Positions 50,063 through 61,520 of a stretch of 64,000 nucleotides of DNA are shown piece after piece. Within the stretch, counting starts at the first letter, position 1. Each line of letters begins with the position of its first letter. The position numbers and the translations under genes were made by a program. The notes beneath the pieces are model-generated. The model was not told the DNA's origin, did not search any database, and worked only from the letters and a program-made list of their open reading frames with translations. The stretch comes from Centropus unirufus (taxonomy: Eukaryota; Chordata; Aves; Cuculiformes; Centropidae): positions 459,296 through 523,295 of the forward strand of contig VYZI01000054.1 of the NCBI GenBank assembly GCA_013397695.1, in the 5' to 3' direction.

Positions 50063-53000
50063 TCACTGAAGGATCGCCAAGGCCACAGGCAGTCTGAGCA
50101 CACGTCCATCTGGAGCTCTGGGGACTCCCCCGCTGTCCCAACAAACACTTGGTTTTGATATTCTCACAGTCCAAGAACTGCTCATGCTATAATGGGAAAT
50201 AAAAAAAATAATCGCACATCAGAGAGGGGTCAAGCACTCACTAGAACTTGCAGAGGGAAATCACAGCTGTGCCCCAGCAAAAGCCAGGAGAGCAGACACT
50301 CACCCTATTGAACTTTGTTTAGGTGGATTCACTCTGCCCTTCCTGCTGGTGCTCACACACTGAAGTTGTCAGGCTCCCTGCTAGTACAATGCCCTGGGGG
50401 TGACTTCATACTCCCCTGATCAAGGCTTGGGTTTGGTTCCATTCTCCTTTCCCCACTGTCAGGTGAAATACATACAGCAGTTTCTGCAGCCAGTGCTATG
50501 GAGCGTTGGTTTATTAAAGGACTTGGGGTCTCTGACAAATTTAAATGCTCTCAGAGGTCTCCCCTTTCACTCACACAGCTATGTTCATTTATCAGTAGCC
50601 ACGAACTCTTTTAGGCAAAGCATGGCCTCTCTGATAGTAGACAGTTATTGATGAGGGAGAGCAGGTTATCACTGCAATTCATCACCACATGACACAGATG
50701 GGGAAAGGATTCTACAGCCTGAAGAGGAAGGAAAATGAAACCTTGAAATATTACTATTTAATGTCTGCTATATTATGCTTTTCCTCTTCCCTGCTAGAAA
50801 TAACACATTCTAAACCCAATCTTAAATAAAGAATGCACAAAGTAAAACCACCTGAAAAAGTATCTGGGGAAAGAAAAGAGGAAAGAAGCTTCTGAGTAAT
50901 TGAAATAATAAAACTGCCAGCAAAAACCTGCTTCACTCTGGTAAATAAAAGATTTCCATTTTAACAAGCAAAACCTATTAAAAATTAAAATGTGATACTG
51001 TTTTTCAGCAAGTTGCACCACTTAACATATCATAAATAGCACAGTAAAACTTTCTTTAAAAACAAACCTAATAAAAAGAAAATAATAAATTATTACAGTC
51101 ATTAAATGCATATGGACTGGGAGCTTGCCATTATAGGAACACTAGGTAATTCAGCCACAGCAACTCCAAGCAATAACCTGCTTGAATAATGCCATGAAGT
51201 CACTACGGCTAAGAATGAACACATTCAACTTTGAAAACAAAAAGCAACCTCAGAAATAAAAAAAAAACCTAAACCAGAAAATCCTCCTATTAAGTGCTAG
51301 GCAAACAAAACAAGCACCTTCCTAAAATGTTGGCATTAAACTGAAACTCTGCAGTAAAGGGGAAGTTCGCCCAGGACCTGAGGTCCACCCAGGAAACCTC
51401 TGGACATAGCAGCAGCCCTGGAGTTTGCTGCTTGCTGCCAGCAGGGAATGGCTGGAGCGGCAGTGCCAGGCTGACAGAAGGGTGACACAAACACCCTGGG
51501 GCCGTACCCGACTGGAAGGTCCATGAGCACAGTGGGCAAGGAGGGCACGGCTAATAGAGGCAGCACCAGCAGACATGCCTTCACCCAACAACCTGGACCC
51601 CAAACGCTGCCCAGGAAAACTTGAATTGCAACTCATTGTTCCACACTTTCTCACAGTAGGATTTGTACTTGTCTGATTTGTACATGTTCACCTCCCTGTA
51701 TACACAGATTGTGGCTCCAAGCCCCTCCAAGCCCTCTGCCCTTTGCTCAAACCATCCTGTGCCTTGCCCTGGGAGGCAGAATGGACACACCTCTGCCTCG
51801 CTGCTCACCGGAGGCAGATACAATTTTATTGAATCTGGCTCCTGCTAGTTGGCTGTCTTTTTATATTTCCCCTGTAGCCCTATTGTTTCCCATGGATTGA
51901 TTGCACTGAAAATTGAGCCCACGCAGTAATTAAACTGACAATATAGCACATTTCCCCATGAAAACACTCTGTGCCATTTTGCAATTTCATAGTTACTTTT
52001 GTTATATTCAAGAGATGGTCTGTTACGTAGATACTGATATACGTCACATGCTTTCCAGCACAACGACTCTCTCCTTTGACATTTGCAATGAGTATACTTT
52101 CACAAAAATTTATTCATTAAATGACAGCATTTGTCCCCTTGCCAGCTCACTCCCCATCCCCCATAAGCTTAATTCTTTAATTGAAAGCTTTTCTTAGTCA
52201 GACTTAGACCAGTGGATCTACTGTACCCAGGCTCAATCTGTTTATGATTTCCTTTCAACACATGGAAAATATTTGCAACCCTTAAATGATGCATTGCAAA
52301 CTGAGGCTTAATCCAAGGACTCAGGAGGGGCAGCTGGTAAATTCACAGCCACTTGCTTATTCAGAGTGTCAACAGCAGCCCAGGTACACAGAGAGAGTTG
52401 AGATATCCGTGCTCCTATTTATTCATGTGGTGACTCCATGTTATGTACATAGGACTCGCATTACAGGTTTGCACTCACCTTTGGAGTCTCCCTGCTGTGG
52501 GCAAGTGTCACAGCTGGGCTTCACCTCCCGGGAATGCCCTGCAGCTCAGCACCCAAGGCCATAGCTACTTTCCAATGGAGCTTATGTCCATGTGGCTTTT
52601 CTCCTCCAAAACAGAGTTAACTCAACCATCAGTCATTGAGAATGCTGCTGCCTGTATGGTTCCCAAGGACTGACAGAAGTCAATGCTGTTCCAGGAGCAA
52701 ACCAGCAAGGACAACTGCGGGAAAGAATTTGAGCTCTAAATTCATGGTGATTGGCCCGTTTGTCTAAAGTTGCTCTTGATCCCAGCCTCCTCTATCCCAC
52801 TGACAGGAGACTTTGCATCCTGCTCTGAACACACCTGGGCACTCACAGAGCACTGCTGCAATTTGTTTGTTCCAGTCTTTATTATGCCAGGATATTTTTT
52901 TTTAATGGCAGCACCAGCTTTTCCCTCTCTATGACAGTTTTGAGTGCACTGGAGGTAGAGCTGAAACTGCAGGCAGTAACAGTAGAATTAAGTCTTTGTC

Positions 53001-53459
53001 TTAAAGAAATTTAAGACAAAACTTTCTGACCAGAAAGAGATTTTTGGAGGAATTTCTTATTAGTGGAAGAGGACTGCTCCGGTTTTGCAGCTGGCACTGG
53101 CACATAGAGGTAGAAACACCAGCACAAGGAACCTTTTTCCCCTCTTGATTTTGATCTTTGTTCCCTTCAAAGAAAAAGTCAAAGGAGGAGTCACCAAGCG
53201 CAGTTACTTGAAGTGTTTAACCCTGCTGAGACCTCAAGTGCCAGGCTGCAATCCAGAGTACCATTAGCCCTTCCCAGGGACTCCAAGCCAGGCAAAAATC
53301 AGCAAAGCAGGCAAACTTCCCTCTTCTGCACAGGTATCTGCTGGGACCACCTGCAAGGCATGTTGGTTCCATCCCTTGGTCCTTGCTTGATCACCAGACA
53401 GTTTCTCTTTCCTGGTTTACCAAGGGGTAGGGAGAAATCCTAACAATTCTGGATGAGTG

Positions 53460-53862
53460 GAATAGGAATTGGGAGAACTGGGGTTGTATAGTCTAGAAAA
53501 AAGGAGGCTGAGTAGGCTTATCACTGCCTACAACTACCTGAAAGGAGGTTGTGGTGTGGTGGGTGTTGGTCTCTTTGCCCAAGTAACAAGTGACAGGATG
53601 AGAGGAAATGGCCTCAAGTTGTGTCAGGGGAGGTTTACATTGGATATTAGGAAAAAATTCTTTACTGAAAGAGTGGTAAAGCATTGGAACAGTCTGCCCA
53701 GAGGAGTGGTAGAGTCACCATTGCTGAAGGTGTTCTAAAAACGTGTAGATGTGGCACTTTGGGACGTGGTTTAGTAGGCATGGTGGTGTTGGGCTGATAG
53801 CTGGACTCGCTGATCTTAGAGGTCTTTTCCAACCTTAAAGATTCTATGATTTAATTCTATGC
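53460..53862 (+). mobile_element. CR1 LINE, 3' part (copy A of a pair)
   Basis: Plus-oriented and 5'-truncated. It keeps LEKRRLSRLI and AYNYLKGG, CAAGTAACAAGTGACAGGAT, TGGATATTAGGAAAAAATTC and GTGGCACTTTGGGACGTGG, and ends TTCCAACCTTAAAGATTCTA with a short tail. Wording is close to the copy at 60890-61292, including the variant GCTGATAGCTGGACT. Its 3' flank also resembles that copy's flank. Confidence 0.93.
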
Positions 53863-54100
53863 TGAATGAACTAAGCTGAATGAACACATCCCACATGGGC
53901 ACTGCCCCAGATGCCCCACCTGGTTCCAGGGATATGCAAATCACTTTCATAGCAGTGCCCAGAAGATTAATTTAGTTTAAAACAAAACCAAAAACTAACC
54001 ATAAATGTGAACGCTTTTCATTTCTACTACATCTTTTACCTGAGGCTATGTGCCTTTAGTTCATGTTGCTGGATATCAACATGAGGAGGGCCCGAATAAA

Positions 54101-54150
54101 CCTTATTTCCATTTTCTCATTGCAGGAAAGAGGGAATCAGACTTGTCCCA
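54101..54150. repeat. Possible ancient MIR-like SINE core
   Basis: CCATTTTCTCATTGCAGGAA followed by AGAGGGAATCAGACTTGTCC resembles the MIR-type consensus stretch that reads CCATTTTACAG ... GAAACTGAG ... GACTTGCCC. A similar piece lies at 61478-61520. Too short and diverged to be sure. Confidence 0.3.
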
Positions 54151-54996
54151 ATGAAACACGCAGGACATATACCAATGTCCTTTACCACAAACCCTACCCT
54201 GCTAGGAAAGATGCATTGACATCAAACCCCATCTTGAAGAGGGACAGTAGAACATAGCTTGACCATATGAATAAGAGACATTATCTGCAATTCCAACAGA
54301 GAGATACAGATTGCTTGCTGGTTCCAGAGTTTCCTGAGATAAAACCTTATGACTCTAGGGCTTCATTAAGAAGAATTCCTGTATCAATCATGCAGATGTT
54401 GCTAAGCTTTCAGAGGATCTAGGCTGGTGCTGCAATAAATCTTATAGTCCTATGGTCAGAGGTCAGCTATACAAAGTTTTAAGACACAGATGTTAAAACT
54501 GGAATTGGGGCACATTGTTAGATTATTTTTTTTCCTAGCTGGATTGGAGAGTTTTGCCTCTTATTTCTTCCCAATTTGGTCTTTAAATGTAGATCCAAAC
54601 CTTCAGCACAAGCTGCTAGTGTCTCAGTTTAGGACAGGTTTCAGAGAGCTTTGAAAATGCCAACGGTTTTGTGTATATGGATGAGCCACCTCGTTATTTG
54701 GGCTGTGTGTCCACACTGTTGGCTGAACACCCTGCACAAACAGTAAAAACATACCCTGAAAGACCTCACAGTCCTCATTAGAGGAAGAGGTAATTCTAGC
54801 AGTGTCCTAATAATTAGTAAGGCTCTGTCTGAGGGTTGGTGTCAGTCCTTGTCACTACACAGCTTCTTTATTTTTGCAATTTCTAATTCACAGATGTTAA
54901 CTTGAGAGAGATGAGGAAACTTTAAGCATTACTAGTACAGCTTAACTTTACATTAACTTGTTTCACCATCAGGCCCATTCGGAAAGAGCCACACTG

Positions 54997-55089
54997 AAAA
55001 AAAAAAAACAACAAAAAACCCCCCAAAACAAAACAAAAAACCCACAAACAAACAAACAAACAAACAAACCCCCCAAAACCCCCAAAACA
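54997..55089. repeat. A/C-only low-complexity tract with CAAA repeat
   Basis: 93 bases with no G or T: a poly-A run, C6 and C5 runs separated by A4, and seven CAAA-type units in the middle. The gene strand is therefore G/T-only. Confidence 0.95.
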
Positions 55090-56479
55090 GCCCCTCCTGC
55101 AGAGAAGAAAGGACATGATCAACTTTTTTTTTCTGACACAAGCAATTCCTTTGCAATACCACCACAAAAGCAGAACATGCAAGGTTTCAAAGAAATGCTT
55201 TGATTAAACATGAGCACTAAATAAAAACTCCCTCACAATTTAAGACTCCTAAACTTGTAACCTAAGAGCTGATCTCTCTGGATTTTTGATGTTTCTGCCA
55301 GCAGTGTGAAATGTGCACCCATATGATGCAGGTCACTTGACCAGATACGTGCTAAATCACCACAGGAGCGGGGTTGCACGGCTGAGGACATCCCTACATA
55401 TATTAGCCTTCAGGTAAAAAAATACATGAATAAAAGAATGAATAAATGTAGGAATTAAAAATATTTTGGTCATATATTGCTATTAATGTATTCATGTTAC
55501 CCTTTCTTTCTCTTGCTGGTACTATCGGTGTGTATAGATAAATACGCTCATTTATTCACCCCTGCACTCCCCAGTGTTATCAAGTGTAGAAACCTTTCTG
55601 CTTGTTTTAGGAGCTTCAAAAATAACACCCTTTGAAATACCGCTTTGTCTGCATTGCCATTTGGCAAAATATTGATGTGTTTCTCCTTTGGAGTAGCGAC
55701 TGGAATTGCTCTGGATTGTTTACTGCTTGACAGTTTAATTGCTTTTTATCAAAAGTCGTATTGATGAACTCATCAGTGGTGAATTTACACAGAGAACCCC
55801 ATCAAAACTAATCAGAGCTTGTTGGCTTTTCCCCCTGAAGCACATGAAGTTCACCTGATGCTTTACTGCAGTTCAAGCTATGATCCAATCTCCACTGGAC
55901 AAGGCATCAAAGCACCAGCAGGCTGGGTCAGAATAACCAGCACAGAAAGGCAAACATCCCTAGGGACTTGCAAACACTGCTTGAACCTGCGGATTAGGTG
56001 TGCCCAACAAAAGCAGGACAGATTTCAGAAACTGGGAGGAGACATCCCAGGCCAATATGAAACATGGGTAAAATAAGAGTAGTGCCCTACAACCATTAAC
56101 AGCGCATTGATCTGAAATGAGAACGGTTGCAATTTCCTAAAATATAAACCATAAAAAGCACAAAACAACCCCCAAGGCACAAAGCTGGAAGTGTGAGGTA
56201 AGAAAGACTGAAGGGACCATTCCTGGGAAATTCTGGCTTTGAGCACGTGTTAGTTTTCTCTACTAAAGGAATTATTATTAATACAAATATTTCCATTTTC
56301 TAAATTTATTTTTTTAATGGAGGGTCTTTCTGTTTGGCTTTAAACTTCCTCTGCATTGTGAAAAGGCATGAGAACCAGAGAACAAACTCAGCCAGCTCGC
56401 TGTTCGAAAGGAAAGAGAAATTGGCTGCCCTCGTTTCATTGTTCAAACATTAGAGCACATAAAAAGAAAACGAGTAAAC

Positions 56480-56700
56480 AGATTAATAGATTTTAGACCC
56501 AGAAAGGAACATTATCATTATTCAGCCTGACCTTTTGCAAATATAAGTATGTGACTGAAATTCTCCCTGTGCTAATAATCTAAGGTGTTAATCAGGCAGG
56601 GACAGATATTGCTATAGAAATACCCTGTGTCCTACAGAGACTTGCCTTATTCAGTATACGTCTCAGAAAACTGCTCTGGCTTCTCATTTGTAGCACACCA
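56480..56700 (-). mobile_element. Ancient CR1-like 3' end
   Basis: Contains CAGATTAATAGATTTTAGAC, CCAGAAAGGAACATTATCAT and TTCAGCCTGACC, matching the same reverse-complemented old amniote CR1 end as at 60288. Strongly diverged; the right boundary is uncertain. Confidence 0.5.
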
Positions 56701-57864
56701 CAAAACATTCAGCTTGAAAAAGGCAAGGACTTTTCTTGTTATTATAGCTTTAAATCACCCCCTTTAAAAATCTCATGGTAACATAAATATATGCTCCAAG
56801 GCTACCGAAGAGAGGATGCAGGATTAATTTTAGCCTTTTTTGTCCACAACACTGGTGTGGTAGACAGGGATAGAGTGGTGTTAGCATTCTCTCCTTTGGT
56901 GGTGCTGCTCAATGAAACCTTGCTGTGGGATTTATTCGGTGCTTCGGTGGTGGGGAGAGCATGATGGTTCCTCAGCCCTTCATTACCAGAGAGCTGCCTC
57001 CCACTCTGAGCAGTTGTTTTGGAGACGTTTGGGCAAAAATGATACCATCATCTCTCAGAACCAAACTGAGCAAGCTGAAGCAGTTTTTCCCTGCATTAAA
57101 AGGTTCATATGACACTTGCTGAGCAGCTGTAGTGAGGTTGTGCTTTGGAGAACAGGCTTCTGTTTCCAGTGGGCCAGGACCATTAAGTCTCTGGAAAGTT
57201 CAGCTCAGGGATGTAATGCATTTTGGCAGAAATCTTTGGAGAAAATGTTTTCCTTCACGGAAGGCCTGCTGCAGAACTCTTCTGAGGTCCATGATTTTTC
57301 AAGGTCAATGTTGTCTTGTTTTATTCAAAATTTTATTCAGTATTCAAATATTCAACATTGTATTCAGAATTTCCCCTGGTTCTGTCAGTGGTAAGAAGCA
57401 TGACAGCACTAATAGCAACCAAATGACAAAGGACCTCAGGTTTTTAAGTCTCTTGTGACTAAGCCTGACTGACTGACAGCTTATGACAGCCTTTCAAATG
57501 CCAGCAGCCTACTTGCCTCCATCTATACTTGTCCTCCCAGGCAGTGGTACATGGAGACCTAGAACCTGCCGGCTACAGCAACATCCCCCGAGTTCCGCTC
57601 TCACTATTTATGAGGCATGTATCTATAGTAAAGCAACCTGCACTGATAACGCTACCGTGCAATGAAATCCTAAGGAATATTGCAGCCAACTTTCATACCT
57701 CTAGTGCTCGGCTGAGGTCTACAAACACCCTGATGGGCAGAAGACAGGCAGATTTTTTTTCCCTCCTCTGAGCTCTTATAGTTTGATTGGCACCCCCACA
57801 GGAGCCAAGGAATCATCTACTATTAGCAGCTTGATCACACTCAAGTGTGCTCCTTGCCATGGAG

Positions 57865-58056
57865 GACAGTGAAACACTGGAACAAGTTGCCCAAAGGGAT
57901 GGTAGAAGCCCCATCCCTGAAAACATCCATGGTCAGGCTGAATGGTGCTCTGAGAAACCTGATCTAGTTGAAGATGTCCCTGTTCCTGCAGGGGTGGTTG
58001 GACTAGATGACTTTTAAAGGTCTCTTCCAGCCCAAACTGTTCTATGACTCTATGAC
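57865..58056 (+). mobile_element. CR1 LINE, 3' end fragment
   Basis: Plus-oriented: ACTGGAACAAGTTGCCCAAA, GAAGCCCCATCCCTGAAAAC, TTGGACTAGATGACTTTTAA and CTTCCAGCCCAAACTGTTCT, ending in TATGACTCTATGAC. A different CR1 subfamily from the pair at 53.5 and 60.9 kb. Confidence 0.9.
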
Positions 58057-59884
58057 ATATATGTTGGCTATTCAATTTGGTTTTCTTCATGGCTTTGCAT
58101 TAATGGGAAAGGCACAGCTGAAGCTCAGTAATGGTGACTTTCACCTGTGCCCACCATATCAATCAGCAGTTTGATGTCACCACAGGTGAATCCATACACA
58201 TCATGGATGCACCATAGGTTTTGAAAATTTTAAACTCCCTGGTTTATTAATTTCCTTACACAAGGTGTCAGTAAATCAGCCCAAGCACACTCTAGCCCAT
58301 TTTTGTAAATACTTACCTGTGTGTATGTATGTACCTACATGTAAGTGATTTTGTTGCCTCAATTTTTCTCCCTTTGCCTCTAGAAAACCGAAGAGTAGAG
58401 CTCTGCAGACAAACGACTACAGAAAATACATTTTCCAGTGTTTGAGGGCTGGAAAACTGTATTTCCTAACTGCTGTCATATTCCTCCAGCTCTCCATAAA
58501 ATAAGTGGATAGTTAAAATCTGGAGGAGATTCCTCACCTGACAGCAATTTAAAAGTAGGTCATGTTTCAGCACTAATAGGCTGGGTTTGTTTTCCTTTTG
58601 ACTTGTTTTCCAATGGAAACCAACCTCAACATCCCTCCAGCATCAGCTAGGAAGAACAGACTTTAAAATAACATGAACTGGTGTAACTGAAAATGGACAC
58701 CGTAAATTATGCAATACTTAGTAAACAATTGTGAAATAGAAGATGAATGCAGCACTAAGAATTGTCCTACATATCAAAAAGGACCACGGAAAAGTGCAGT
58801 AAAGTCACTCTCAGCTGGAGCTTAAACAGCCCAGCCTTCCTGTGAATAATTTTTGAGTGTATATTCCTTATTCTGTGTCTAATTTCTACATGCTTTCTCA
58901 CAATTAAGGCAGATGTCATAATGGGAACAGCTGATGTTAAGATGATATTGCATAATACTTGCTTCCGTGCAGAAAGAGCTCTGAAGCCCGTTGTATCACC
59001 TGAACTGCACATGAATTCTACTTTTTATTTTTGTAGCTTTTCTATAGGATGTACAGCTTTGAGTTGGTTTTCTTTCCTGGACAAACACAACCAAGGAAAT
59101 TTTATTTTGAACCAAAAAAAAAAATAAAGCAGTCAACTGGTCAAGATATGCTGTTACAAAATTCACCTGGTGCAAGCAGTTAGTAGAAACAATACACATG
59201 GAGCTGGACATTAAAATCAAACTGACTAAGCTAACTCTAAATCATATAGGTATCTTGTTTTATCAAACTTACAGCAACTATATTTACATACATTACAAAA
59301 AGTCATTAATGTGCTCTTCAGTTTTTGAGAAAGGGTAAAGAAACTTGCAGGGAATTGATAAAGAAAACCACAAAATTCTAGTTGCTTATAATGAAGCAAT
59401 TCTTAAGAAATCTGCATGCACCTAAAGTAAACAAAAGGATAAACCACTGTATGGTACATGGGCAATTAAAGGTTATCTATAAAAAGTGGGAGAAAAAAAC
59501 GTTGGAGTTATCAAGGACGGTCCACTGAAAAGCTCTGTGGCCACGAAAAAGCAACCAAAAGGTCTGGGACAAAACTGAGAGCAAAGGAGAAACTAATTTG
59601 TTACTCTGAACATCCATGGTGCACTCACACCTTCAGCATTTTGACAAAGTTCATCTTACCCAGTCTTGCAAGTCTACAGAATAAACACCAGTGTCTGTAA
59701 TACCAGCCTCACCTCCTTTAACCAACACAAGGAAGGCGGCATTTCTAGGGTGTGATGCTGCTAAGGACATATTTCAGGCTGTGAGGAATAGGAATGTCCA
59801 CTTTTGTGTTCATTCAGACAAATCCCACCTTGACGGCCTTGATGGAAGAGTCTCAAAAATGCTTTGGGCTTTTTAATTAAGTAT

Positions 59885-60150
59885 AGTCAAACCTGGTAAA
59901 GTGCAGAGAAAAATAAGCAGGACTAGAGAGCTTCTCCATGAAAAGAGAGATCACATTCACAAAGAAAAGATATGATAGTGCTCTACAAAATCATGAAAAG
60001 GATGGAGCCTCGAAAAGGGAAATATAAGGAATTACTTCACATCACAGATGGGTAATGGAGGGTCTAACGGAATTAGCAGGTGGTGGATTTAAGACAAAAG
60101 CCTTTGTAACCCAAGGAACAATCCTGGAACAGGTGAGCCTTTGGTATGAC
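59885..60150 (+). mobile_element. Ancient CR1-like LINE fragment
   Basis: Diverged plus-oriented copy recognised from AGAAAAGATATGATAGTGCT, CTACAAAATCATGAAAAGGA, CTTCACATCACAGATGGGTA and GGTGGATTTAAGACAAAAGC. These follow the order of the old amniote CR1 segment encoding the end of the reverse transcriptase and the start of the 3' UTR. Confidence 0.6.
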
Positions 60151-60287
60151 CTCACAAAATGATGCTCATGTTCTTCTGTTTGTGCTCATCAAATGAATTA
60201 CTGAATTATTCACTCAACTCTGGTCTGAATGTGCATACCTACATTAAGGGAGTCTTTTGATTCACTCACTTAAAATCAAATACGACA

Positions 60288-60570
60288 GATTCACAGATTT
60301 TAAAGCCATTATGATAATCTAATCTGACCCCAGACAAAACAAAGACTGTACAATTTTTCCCTCAGATCCATTGCTCCTGGCTGGACAAAAGATTATTGTT
60401 TAGCAGTGTAGCCAGGCTTGACTTAGAAGATACCACTAATCCCCTGTCTGCTTTGTCCAGTGGTTAATTACATGCACTGACTAATTACATCGAGTTCTTT
60501 TCTGATTATAATTTCTGATATCCAGTCACTGGATCCCTTTCAACACTGACTGCAGAGTCTTTACCCATAT
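60288..60570 (-). mobile_element. Ancient CR1-like 3' end
   Basis: Starts with GATTCACAGATTTTAAAGCC, ATTATGATAATCTAATCTGA, which is the reverse complement of the widespread old amniote CR1 3' end (normally read as a GATCACAATGG to TTCATAGAT type end). Orientation is opposite to the fragment at 59885-60150, so they are separate insertions or an inversion. Confidence 0.55.
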
Positions 60571-60889
60571 TAAAACAATCTTACTCCTTTTAAGTTTTGG
60601 TAACTTCTTTTTTTCTGTTTCTATCTGATGTTTCTCTCCCTCTCAAAAAAAAAGTCATATTTAACAGGTACTTTCACAGCCTTTGTGAAGAGCTAACTAG
60701 AAGCTGAGTGCATATACTGGGAAGCTCATTTCCAGTTCTCTATTTGGAATTTTAAATTACCATATTAAGGATCTCCATGTACATCGGCATCAGGAACAAT
60801 CTGGCACTTCTTGAACAAAATAGGGACCAGCACTAAATACCTGTATTTCAATATTGAATCAAATATAATATAAATCTACCTAAGTCTTA

Positions 60890-61292
60890 TGAGACACAGC
60901 TGAGGGAACTCGGGTTGTTTAGTCTGGAGAAAAGGAGGCTGAGGGGAGACCTTATTACTCTCTACAACTACCTGAAAGGAGGTTGTAGGGTGGTTGGTGT
61001 TGGTCTCTTCTCCCAAGTAACAAGTGACAGAATGAGAAGAAATGGCCCCAAGTTGTGTCAGGGAGGGTTTACACTGGATATTAGGAAAAAAATCTTTACT
61101 GAAAGAGTGGTCAAGCATTGAAACAGGCTGCCCAGGGAAGCGGTTGGGTCTCCTACCCTGGAGGTATTAAAAAAAATGAGTAGACATGGCACTTTGGGAC
61201 ATGGCTTAGTAAGCATGGTGGTGTTGGGCTGATAGCTGGACTGGCTGATCTTAGAAGACTTTTCCAACCTTAAAGATTCTATGATTCCATGA
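60890..61292 (+). mobile_element. CR1 LINE, 3' part (copy B of a pair)
   Basis: Plus-oriented and 5'-truncated at nearly the same CR1 position as the copy at 53460. It keeps SLEKRRLRGDLITLYNYLKG, CAAGTAACAAGTGACAGAAT, GGATATTAGGAAAAAAATC and GGCACTTTGGGACATGGC, and ends CCAACCTTAAAGATTCTATG. Slightly longer intact coding remnant than its partner. Confidence 0.93.
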
Positions 61293-61477
61293 CTTGTGGG
61301 AGCTAAACTGAATACATTCCATCTGGACACTGTCTGTATGTGCCCTGCCTTGCTCCAGGAATATGGGAATGTGTCTATGCTTCTAAACTCAATATAGTGC
61401 TTCCAATTACCACTCTTTTCTGAGTGTCATTTGTTCTCTGGACTACATCTCAAGCTCTTATCACTGTTCAATCAAGA

Positions 61478-61520
61478 TATCCCCATTTTGCACAGCAGAG
61501 AGTGAATTACTCCAACCTTG
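61478..61520. repeat. Possible ancient MIR-like SINE core
   Basis: ATCCCCATTTTGCACAGCAG followed by AGAGTGAATTACTCC has the same MIR-like order as the piece at 54101-54150, and lies at a similar distance downstream of the CR1 copy at 60890-61292. Confidence 0.3.
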
